Of a stretch of DNA of 43,491 bases, positions 25,501 to 32,158 are shown piece by piece. The DNA is from Variovorax sp. MHTC-1. Lineage in GTDB: Bacteria; Pseudomonadota; Gammaproteobacteria; Burkholderiales; Burkholderiaceae_C. A program made the position numbers and the translations under genes. The notes under the pieces are model-generated. The model saw nothing but the letters and a program-made list of their open reading frames with translations. It did not search any database and had not been told where the DNA came from. Positions within the stretch are counted from its first letter, which is position 1; each line of letters opens with the position of its first letter. Location of the stretch: the NCBI RefSeq assembly GCF_003984645.1, contig NZ_RWKI01000027.1:1-43491 (forward strand). The letters run 5' to 3'.

Positions 25501-28108
25501 GGTTTCCCAGCAAGGACCAGATTCGGTCGTACTCTCGCAGTACTTCCGCCTCGGTGGGATGCGCGGACCAATCCGTGTCGCGGCCTCTCAGGTATTCAAG
25601 AAAGACGTCCACCGCGCGATCGCTGCGATCCATGGCTGTATAGAGCGTCAGGCGCAAACGTGTGACGAGCGCGATGTCATGGGCACTTTTCGCGCGTTCT
25701 GCCAGCAAAAAAAGCCGACTCTCTGCAGCAGGCATATCCGAGCTCAGCAGTTCGCACTCCGCCAGAAGACATTCGATCGAGAAGACGAGGTTGTAGTTGC
25801 GACTCCAGGTCTCGTTCGTCAACAATCCTCGTCCGGCGTGGAGATAGTTGAGCGCCGAGGCGTACGCCGTCGAGAACTTCGCGCGCCTGCCCGCGATGAG
25901 GTTCAGTTCCGCGATGCGTTCACGCTCCGTGGCCGACGTGATCAGGTGAAGGCCACGGTTGAACTGGTTGACGATCTCGAAGATCTGTTCCTCGAGCTTG
26001 TCCGGAGGCGTGTGGGACGCCATCACCCTGCCGATGCGCAGATGCGTCTCGGGGCGTCGTTCCTGCGGGATGAGCGAGTACGCTGCTTCCTGAACGCGGT
26101 CGTGAAGGAAGCGGTACGAATCCTTCGATTGCAGGATGAAGCCCGCCTCGACCGCTTCCGCAAGCTGGGTATGCATCTGGTCCATCGAGTCCTGGTAGAC
26201 GATGCGCACCATTGCGAACTCTGCGCTGTTGCCCAGGCAGGCCAGCTGCTTCAATGCGTGCTGGGTCTCCGGCACGAGGCGTGTCAGCTTGCCGATCATG
26301 AGGTCCACCACGTTATCCGTGTATCCCTTGGCGTGAATGCCATTCAGGTCCCAAGACCATCGCCCGTGGACATGATCGAAGGTGAGCACGCCTTCTTCGA
26401 AGAGCGAAGAAAGAAACTGGATTGCAAAGAACGGATTGCCCGTCGTCTTGCCGTGCACCAGCGCCGCGAGCGGGCGAGCATGCGTCGGTTCGCAATGCAG
26501 AGAATCCGCGACCAGCTGCTCCATGTCTGCATGAGTGAGAGGCGCAAGTACGATGTCCCGCAGCGACGCTCCGTTTTGGCGCAGGGATTGCAGCTTGCGG
26601 ACCAACGGATGTGTGGAGTTCACTTCGTTGTCGCGATACGCGCCGATGAGCAGGAGATGGTGCACGCCCGGCCGGGCCAGAAGATCCTCCACCAGTTCAA
26701 GGGTCGCCACGTCGACCCATTGCAGGTCGTCGAGAAAGAGCGCCAGTGGATGCTCCGGCCGCGCGAAGACGCCGATGAAACGGCGGAGAACGAGCTGGTA
26801 TCGCGCTCGCGCGTCCTGCAGCGCGAGCTCGACCACCGGGGGCTGCTCTCCGATGATCAGCGCCAACTCGGGCACGAGCTCCGTTGCGAGCCGGCCGTTC
26901 GGGCCGAGTGCCTCGCGCAGCGCGTCTCGCCAAGGCGCGAGGTCGGCATCGCTTTTGGCGAGAAGGCCCCGGACAAGGGTCTGGAAGGCCTGGGCGAGCG
27001 TCGAGTACGGAATATCGCGCTTGTACTGATCGAACTTTCCGGACGCGAAGAGGCCGCGCGGCGGGACCAGCGCCCTCTGCAGCTCGCCCACGACCGACGA
27101 CTTTCCGATGCCCGAGTAGCCGGACACCAGCACCAGCTCCGGCGGGCCACCCCGGACCACGCGGTCGAAGGCGGCGAGCAGCGTCTCGACCTCCCGCTCG
27201 CGCCCATAGAGTTTTTCCGGAATGCGAAGCCGGTCAGACACGTCTCGCAGACCGAGCTCGAAGTCTTCGATGTCCTGACCGGCCTCGCAGTACGCAAGAC
27301 AGCGTTGCAGATCGGCCGCCACGCCCGAAGCGGTCTGGTAGCGCTCTTCAGGCATCTTCGCGAGCAGCTTGACCACGAGCGCAGAGATCTTGGCAGGTAT
27401 CCCGGGAGCGCGCTCGACGGGCGGCACCGGCTGGCGCGCGATGTGGCAGTGGACAAGCTCCATCGGGTCATTGGTGGTGAACGGCAATTCGCCGATCAGC
27501 ATCTGGTAGAGCGTTGCACCCAGAGCGTAGAGGTCGCTGCGTGCGTCGACCGACCGGTTCATGCGTCCGGTCTGCTCGGGCGCCATGTACGCGAGGGTTC
27601 CCGCGATCGTTTCCGGCAAGTCCGGCGCCTGGCGCTCGCGTGCCACGCGGGAGGCGACGCCGAATCCAGTGAGCCAGGCTTTTCCGGTCGCAGGGTCAAT
27701 GAGGACGTGATCAGGCTTTACATCCTTGTGGATGAGACCCTGCGCATGAACGCGCCCGAGGGTCACCGCCATGCCGATGGCAGCCCGCAGGAAGCTGCCG
27801 GTGTCCCAGGGCCGTCCGAGAAGTCCACTCAGCGGCTCGCCGCCCGGATCGGTCAGCACGAGTAAGCTGCGCCCGTGCGCCAGGGTGATCGCGAGCGGCC
27901 TCGCCGCCCAATCCGGGTCGAGGCTGTCCCTCAATCCGTACTCGTGCTTCAGCCGCTCAACGCTTCTGGGCATGGGTTGTTTCGAAGCGGTTTCGACCAC
28001 CAGAACCGTGTCCGCGTCCCGCTCGGCCGCGCGCCGGAAGAGAGCGAACTCGCCATCGCGACGCAGTGCCGTCGCGCGTGGCCACGCGTCTTGAAGCGAA
28101 AGGGACAT
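22580..28108 (-). CDS. kinase-like/ATPase/GAF/histidine kinase/receiver multidomain protein
   Basis: An 1842-residue signalling protein; ATG at 28108 follows AAGGTCCAAG. Domains: Ser/Thr kinase-like (about 20-280), AAA-type ATPase with Walker A GYSGIGKSS (Lys336), a long helical repeat region, GAF (about 1290-1440), histidine kinase (phospho-acceptor His1484 in GIAHDFNN; ATPase boxes DTGVGIP and GTGLGLS) and a receiver (Asp1775 in VITDERMP). The kinase-like domain has the catalytic Asp (HKD, 127-129), but the metal-binding Asn is His134, DFG is G148-F-G, and neither the glycine loop nor the beta3 Lys is apparent, so it may be catalytically dead. It is cytoplasmic with no membrane segment. The input is unknown. 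The receiver protein at 22064-22492 is the likely partner. Confidence 0.93.
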   Translation of the reverse strand: MSLSLQDAWPRATALRRDGEFALFRRAAERDADTVLVVETASKQPMPRSVERLKHEYGLRDSLDPDWAARPLAITLAHGRSLLVLTDPGGEPLSGLLGRPWDTGSFLRAAIGMAVTLGRVHAQGLIHKDVKPDHVLIDPATGKAWLTGFGVASRVARERQAPDLPETIAGTLAYMAPEQTGRMNRSVDARSDLYALGATLYQMLIGELPFTTNDPMELVHCHIARQPVPPVERAPGIPAKISALVVKLLAKMPEERYQTASGVAADLQRCLAYCEAGQDIEDFELGLRDVSDRLRIPEKLYGREREVETLLAAFDRVVRGGPPELVLVSGYSGIGKSSVVGELQRALVPPRGLFASGKFDQYKRDIPYSTLAQAFQTLVRGLLAKSDADLAPWRDALREALGPNGRLATELVPELALIIGEQPPVVELALQDARARYQLVLRRFIGVFARPEHPLALFLDDLQWVDVATLELVEDLLARPGVHHLLLIGAYRDNEVNSTHPLVRKLQSLRQNGASLRDIVLAPLTHADMEQLVADSLHCEPTHARPLAALVHGKTTGNPFFAIQFLSSLFEEGVLTFDHVHGRWSWDLNGIHAKGYTDNVVDLMIGKLTRLVPETQHALKQLACLGNSAEFAMVRIVYQDSMDQMHTQLAEAVEAGFILQSKDSYRFLHDRVQEAAYSLIPQERRPETHLRIGRVMASHTPPDKLEEQIFEIVNQFNRGLHLITSATERERIAELNLIAGRRAKFSTAYASALNYLHAGRGLLTNETWSRNYNLVFSIECLLAECELLSSDMPAAESRLFLLAERAKSAHDIALVTRLRLTLYTAMDRSDRAVDVFLEYLRGRDTDWSAHPTEAEVLREYDRIWSLLGNRQIEELLGIPLMTDPEMLDVLDVFTEIVAPALYTDPGLLALVICRMVSLSLEHGNCDASCYAYVFLGMLAGPRFGNYQGGFRFGKLGYDLVEERGLHRYQARTCMDFGTLVMPWTKHVKKGRELQRRCFDAANRIGDLTYAAYSCNVLYTNLLAAGDPLAEVQREVETGLGFATHVRMGLVIDVISTQRAFIRTLRGMTAKFGTFNHEGFDEVGFERHLASNRALVIAECWYWVRKLQARFFAGDYSCAIEASLNAQRLIWTSPAFFEAAEYHFFSALSRAASLDGATGDARRQHLEALAAHQKQQQTWADNCPENFENRVALVGAEIARLEGRELDAGRLYEAAIRSARENDFAHNEALAYELAARFHIAQGFEDIGTLYLRRARHCYQRWGADGKVRQLDEAYPAIREEEREIPPTSTIRAAVERLDLATVIKVSQALSSEIVLEKMLDTLMRIAIAHAGAGRGLLVLARPGEHWIVAEVRADGEAVDVQMRDQSVAAGSLPQSVFHYVLRTHESVILDDAAAQGPFTSDPYILQQRARSILCLPLLKQATLIGVLYLENPLAARAFTPQRTAVLDLIASQAAIALENARLYADLQKAHRLEAMGILAGGIAHDFNNILGAILGYGEMALRDAPAGTRLRRDVEAIVAAGERGRALVERVLAFSRSGVAERVAVHVERVVREALDLLAAQLGDGVRLDADLCAGNAALLGDATQVHQVVMNLGTNAAQAMPNGGVLSVTLRLERFETARAATIEGVNQGEYIVLVVADTGVGIPAQIAERIFDPFFTTKEAGSGTGLGLSLVHGIVTQLGGAIDVASTIGKGSIFTIYLPRSGDATYSEDIAELALPRGHGQRVLVVDDEEPLVELAARTLEELGYVAVGFTSSTAALAAFRADPQRFDAVITDERMPQVSGATLIKEVRNIRSSIPVVLMSGYVGGGLTGRARAAGADEVLKKPLLAHDLATSLARVLHP

Positions 28109-28250
28109 CTTGGACCTTCGTCGATGCGATGCACTCTGAAATTCGGCAACGCAGTGCAACGCGGACCGCTGCGTCAGCGGACGCATTTTCACCCACGAAG
28201 CGGCCGCGCTTCAATGGCATTGGCCATATGGTGAGCACCACGACCTGCCA

Positions 28251-28655
28251 CTACTGGAGCAAGGACGACCAGCGCCGCATCTGGCCCCTGCCTTCGGCCA
28301 GGCCAAAGCGCTCAATCAGTTGCCGCCCGAGCTGCCCGCGAGCGCCTTCGGCAAAGACGGAGTATTTGCCGCCAAGTTCGATACCCGGCATGAATGCCGG
28401 GGCCGTTGGCCATTGCGCCCGACACCCATGTTCCCTTGGCAACGCCCATGACGCGGCGTCCTATGTCGTAGAGGACCTCGGTGGCGGCGAAGCCCCAGAG
28501 GATTTCAACCGAAGGCTTTCGGCGTACTGCCCCAGCCACTTCACCAGCTTGCCAAGGCAAGTGTAGTTGCCTTTCTTGCAAGCATCTTGGCAACAGGAAG
28601 CCGGTGTACGCACCGAGCCCTCATCGCCGAGAAAAAGATTCGCGCAGCGGCGCAC
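28251..28655 (-). pseudogene. electron-transfer flavoprotein-ubiquinone oxidoreductase relic
   Basis: Three minus-strand frames in order rebuild an inner piece of ETF-QO: FLGDEGSVRTP and GNYTCLGKLVKWLGQYAES (28461-28655), then EILWGFAATEVLYDIGRRVM (28312-28593), then GIELGGKYSVFAEGARGQLG with RQLIERFGLAEGRG (28251-28442). ETF-QO has NYVxSLGxxxxWLGxQAE, PGFxAxEVLY and KYTxFAEGxRGHLGxxLI at these places. At least two frameshifts and loss of both ends make it inactive. Bases 28109-28250 hold nothing else. Confidence 0.75.
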
Positions 28656-28698
28656 CGTGTTGCCCGGCGATCACCAGGCTGCCTCGCAGCAACGGGCA

Positions 28699-28769
28699 TT
28701 GGTGAGCGGCGCGCAACAGCGTGAGTCCTTCGGCGGACCTACCGCCATCGAAGTGCCAAACCTACGATC
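28699..28769 (+). promoter_or_regulatory. shared promoter/operator module, copy E (hydrolase-efflux operon)
   Basis: TTGGTG at 28699, CCTACC at 28738 and CCTACGATC at 28761 (39 and 23 base steps), with dyad TTG-N12-CAA. About three-quarters identical to copy B over 115 bases, including GCCAAACCTACGATCT and the later GGTACTCAGCC. The right arm of the leader hairpin is not preserved here. The hydrolase starts 75 bases after the last block. Confidence 0.82.
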
Positions 28770-28835
28770 TGTTTCGTCTCGCAAGTCCGGAACACAGGTA
28801 CTCAGCCAACACGTTCTTAGTCGAAACGAAATCTC

Positions 28836-29663
28836 ATGACCACCAACACCATCGTCACGAAAGACGGCACGCAGATCTACTTCAAGGACTGGGGCCAAGG
28901 CCCGGTCGTCACCTTCTCGCACGGCTGGCCGCTCAACGCCGACGCCTGGGACGGGCAACTTCACTTCTTGGCGCGCAATGGCTTCCGCGTCGTGGCGCAC
29001 GACAGGCGTGGCCACGGTCGCTCGAGCCAACCATCGTCCGGCAACGAGATGGACACCTATGCCGACGACCTGGCAGCCGTGATCGACGCGCTCGACCTGG
29101 AGCAGGTCAGCATGGTCGGACACTCGACCGGCGGCGGCGAGGTCGCGCGCTATATCGGTCGCCATGGAACCAGCCGGGTTGTCAAGGCAGTGCTCATCGC
29201 AGCCGTGCCTCCGGTCATGGCGAAATCCTCAGCCAATCCCGAGGGCTTGCCCATCGATGTCTTCGACGGCATTCGCGCCGGCGTCGCCGCGGACCGATCG
29301 CAGTTCTACAAGGACCTGGCGATCGCGTTCTACGGCGCTAACCGTCCGGGCGCGAAGGTGTCGCAAGGCATCCTGGACCAGTTCTGGCTGTGGAGCATGC
29401 AAAGCGGCCAGAAGAACGCCTACGAGTGCATCAAGGCCTTCTCCGAGACCGACTTCACCGAGGACCTCAAGAAGTTCGAGGTGCCGACGCTCCTCATGCA
29501 CGGCGAGGACGATCAGATCGTGCCAATCGGCAACTCCGCACGAAAGTCGGCGCGGCTGATCGAGGGCGCCAGGGAAATCTACTACCCCGGCGCACCGCAC
29601 GGACTCACCGCCACGCTCCAAGAGCAGGTCAACGCGGATCTGCTCGCGTTCCTGCGCAGCTGA
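28836..29663 (+). CDS. alpha/beta hydrolase of the non-haem haloperoxidase/esterase group
   Basis: A 275-residue alpha/beta hydrolase. The oxyanion region FSHGWPLNADAWD, nucleophile elbow VGHSTGGGE (Ser about 99), acid Asp in LLMHGEDDQIVP and His in PGAPHGLTA form the catalytic triad. The group includes cofactor-free haloperoxidases and perhydrolases, which are mostly esterases in vivo; the substrate is unknown. It is the first gene after module E. The next gene begins 46 bases on, and the same-strand run continues to 36656. Confidence 0.93.
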   Translation: MTTNTIVTKDGTQIYFKDWGQGPVVTFSHGWPLNADAWDGQLHFLARNGFRVVAHDRRGHGRSSQPSSGNEMDTYADDLAAVIDALDLEQVSMVGHSTGGGEVARYIGRHGTSRVVKAVLIAAVPPVMAKSSANPEGLPIDVFDGIRAGVAADRSQFYKDLAIAFYGANRPGAKVSQGILDQFWLWSMQSGQKNAYECIKAFSETDFTEDLKKFEVPTLLMHGEDDQIVPIGNSARKSARLIEGAREIYYPGAPHGLTATLQEQVNADLLAFLRS

Positions 29664-29709
29664 CCCAGCTGACCTATCCACCGGCCGCACGGCACAACGC
29701 AACCAGACC

Positions 29710-30573
29710 ATGCTGAACCTCTTGCTGCAGACCACGATCGAGGGCGATCCGGACGACTGGAACGTCGGGCGCTTCAGTCGCTTGAGTTCGTTCTTGTCGG
29801 CTTTGCGAGACAAGGATGGCCAGCTCGCCTTCCGGGTGACGGCGCGCAATCGCACCCAGCGCGGCGCGCCGGACCCCGTGCTGTCGCATCTCCATGAATC
29901 CGATGTCGACCAGCTCTGGCTCCTCGCCGTGGATGGCGGCGATGGCCTGACCGCCGAAGATTGCGCCAGCATCAGCCGCTTTCGGCAACTCGGTGGCGCC
30001 CTCATGGTCACGCGTGACCACATGGATCTGGGAAGTTCGATCTGCAACCTCGGCGGCGTCGGGGCTGCACATCACTTCCACAGCCGCAACTGCGAACCGG
30101 ACAAGGCCCGCCATTGTGTCGACAACCCTTTCGCGGCAAACATCTCCTGGCCCAACTATCACTCGGGCGCCAACGGCGACTTTCAGCGCGTCAGGCCCGT
30201 AGGCGACATCCACGCGGTCATGCGGGACGAAGAGTCGCCGACCGGCATCGTCCAGTACCTGCCGTCGCATCCGCACGAAGGTGCCGTCAGCGCGCCGCCC
30301 GACGATTCGAGCGCTCGCGTCGTCATGGAAGGAGAGAGCTCGGTGTCCGGCCGGCGCTTCAACCTGGCGGTCGCCTTCGAGCGCTCCGAGCAGGGTGGAC
30401 GCGCGATCGCGCAATCGACCTTTCACCACTTTGCAGACTACAACTGGGACCCCACCGCCGGCAGCCCGTCGTTCGTGAGCGAACCCGCCGGCGACGGGAT
30501 CGCCAGGTTTCCCGAGGCGCTTCGATCGACCCACCGGTACGTCCGCAACGTCGCGTTCTGGCTCAGCACCTGA
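29710..30573 (+). CDS. conserved hypothetical protein
   Basis: A 287-residue soluble protein without a signal peptide. Segments such as VDQLWLLAVDGGDGLTAEDC and FRQLGGALMVTRDHMDLG resemble the alternating strand-helix layout of ThuA/glutamine-amidotransferase-like folds, and AHHFHSRNCEP is His/Cys-rich. This is only a structural impression and no catalytic triad was identified. It lies between the hydrolase (46 bases) and the outer-membrane factor (25 bases) in an apparent operon, so a role in processing a xenobiotic or its export is possible. Confidence 0.75.
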   Translation: MLNLLLQTTIEGDPDDWNVGRFSRLSSFLSALRDKDGQLAFRVTARNRTQRGAPDPVLSHLHESDVDQLWLLAVDGGDGLTAEDCASISRFRQLGGALMVTRDHMDLGSSICNLGGVGAAHHFHSRNCEPDKARHCVDNPFAANISWPNYHSGANGDFQRVRPVGDIHAVMRDEESPTGIVQYLPSHPHEGAVSAPPDDSSARVVMEGESSVSGRRFNLAVAFERSEQGGRAIAQSTFHHFADYNWDPTAGSPSFVSEPAGDGIARFPEALRSTHRYVRNVAFWLST

Positions 30574-30598
30574 AACCCAACTTGGAGGAAAGCCTGCG

Positions 30599-32158
30599 AT
30601 GACCTCACGTGCGGCGCGCTCTCGACGCCCCCTGCGCACATGCGTGGCGTTCTGCGTTGCCCTGTTGCTGTCCGGCTGCGCGGTGGACCCGGCGTTCGAA
30701 AGGCCCGACAGCGGACTGCACGAGGTCACGCTGGCCCCGAGGTCGGATCACGCCGGTGCCGTGCAGCCTTCCGACTCCGACGTGCCCATTCAATGGTGGA
30801 CACTGTTCAACGATGCACTGCTGACAGACCTGCAGAGGCGAGCGCAGGCTGACAACCTTGATCTGCACGTCGCATCCACACGCATCGAGCAAAGCCGCGC
30901 GCAACTGGGTATTGCTTCGGCAGATCTGTTGCCCAATGTGGGAGGCAGTGCTAGCTACTCGCGCGAGGCACTCAGTGAACACGGCAAATTCGCCGCACTG
31001 GGTGCACCAACCAGGCCCAGCGATTTCTGGCAGATCGGTTTCGATGCCAGTTGGGAAATCGACCTCTGGGGTCGTGCCCGGCGTGCGCGCGAAGCAGCCG
31101 AGGCGACTCTGGTAGCGGTGGCATACGAGCGCGAGGCGACGCGTGTGGCCTTGTCTGCCGAAGTGGCGCGAACCTACTTGCAATTGCGCGGCACGCAAGC
31201 ACAGCTGGACATCGCACAACAGAATCAGGGTGTCGCTGAACGGACGCTCGGCCTGGCAGAAAGCCGTGAACGCAATGGCGTTGCCACGCGCTTCGAGACC
31301 TCATCCGCGCGCGCGCAGCTGGCCACCATCAAGGCGCTGGTTCCCGAGCTGATCCAGCGTCGCGACGTCCAGATGAACGCCCTTGCGCTGTTGCTCGGCG
31401 CACCGCCACGCACACTCGACGCGCAACTGCGCAGCGCGATGCCCCTGCCTGCGCTGCCCATCGATGTGCCGGTGGGTGTCTCGTCCGAACTGGCGCGCAG
31501 GCGGCCCGACATCCTGCGCGCCGAAGCTCAGCTCCATGCCGCTACGGCGGCCATCGGTGTGGCGAAGGCCGACTTCTATCCGCGCATCGGCTTGAAAGGC
31601 CGAATCGGCCTCGAAGCTTTCGAGATCGGCGACCTCGACAGTTGGGATTCCCGATTCTTTTCCGTCGGGCCGACGGTATTCCTCCCCATCTTCCAGGGCG
31701 GCAGGCTCACCCAGCGGCTGGCGCTGAACGAGGCGCAACAGAGAACGGCAGCCCTCACATACAGGCAGACGGTACTGCGAGCCTGGCACGAGGTGGACAA
31801 CGCCTTGGATGCCTGGGCTGCCCAGCAGCGTCAACACGCTGAATTGCGGGTGTCCTACGAGCAGAGCATGGAGGCACTGCGGGTTGCGGAGCGAGGCTAC
31901 CAGGAGGGTGCTGCCGACTACCTGAGCGTGCTGACTGCGCAGCGCAACCTGCTGGCCAGCCAGACCAGTCTCAACGCCAGCGCAACAGGCGCCGCGCTCA
32001 CGCTCGTGAACCTCTACAAGTCGCTGGGCGGTGGCTGGAACCCGGAGCAGCTCGAACGTGCGTCGAGGGATGCCGAGGCCGTTCGTGCGCGCGCGCTGCC
32101 GGCGGCCAGGGTTGCGAATCTTGCACCTGCTGCCATTTCGGCAGAGGGCGGGCAATGA
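30599..32158 (+). CDS. outer-membrane efflux factor (NodT/OprM type lipoprotein)
   Basis: A 519-residue outer-membrane channel subunit. The signal peptide with lipobox LLLSGC predicts a lipid anchor. Two OEP repeats with long coiled-coil helices follow (IEQSRAQLGIASADLLPNVG; RRPDILRAEAQLHAATAAIG with KADFYPRIGL; NLYKSLGGGW at the end). GGAGG lies ten bases before the ATG. Its stop overlaps the start of the EmrB-type transporter by four bases (ATGA), showing a coupled tripartite pump. Confidence 0.95.
   Translation: MTSRAARSRRPLRTCVAFCVALLLSGCAVDPAFERPDSGLHEVTLAPRSDHAGAVQPSDSDVPIQWWTLFNDALLTDLQRRAQADNLDLHVASTRIEQSRAQLGIASADLLPNVGGSASYSREALSEHGKFAALGAPTRPSDFWQIGFDASWEIDLWGRARRAREAAEATLVAVAYEREATRVALSAEVARTYLQLRGTQAQLDIAQQNQGVAERTLGLAESRERNGVATRFETSSARAQLATIKALVPELIQRRDVQMNALALLLGAPPRTLDAQLRSAMPLPALPIDVPVGVSSELARRRPDILRAEAQLHAATAAIGVAKADFYPRIGLKGRIGLEAFEIGDLDSWDSRFFSVGPTVFLPIFQGGRLTQRLALNEAQQRTAALTYRQTVLRAWHEVDNALDAWAAQQRQHAELRVSYEQSMEALRVAERGYQEGAADYLSVLTAQRNLLASQTSLNASATGAALTLVNLYKSLGGGWNPEQLERASRDAEAVRARALPAARVANLAPAAISAEGGQ

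Noticed and set aside
23130..27465. Further TTGGTG words, for example near 23130, 23319 and 27457
   Set aside because: They lie inside the kinase gene, and no CCTWCC or CCTACGATC block occurs 39 and 62 bases away.
24848..27865. An open frame of about 1000 codons antisense to the multidomain kinase gene
   Set aside because: It is the mirror of a strongly supported gene in GC-rich DNA, is rich in Arg and His, and contains no recognisable domain.
10639..28769. The TTGGTG modules as integron attC sites
   Set aside because: attC sites have the order RYYYAAC...GTTRRRY and immediate cassette boundaries. Here the TTG half comes first, a second and third block follow at promoter spacing, and genes start 60-130 bases later.
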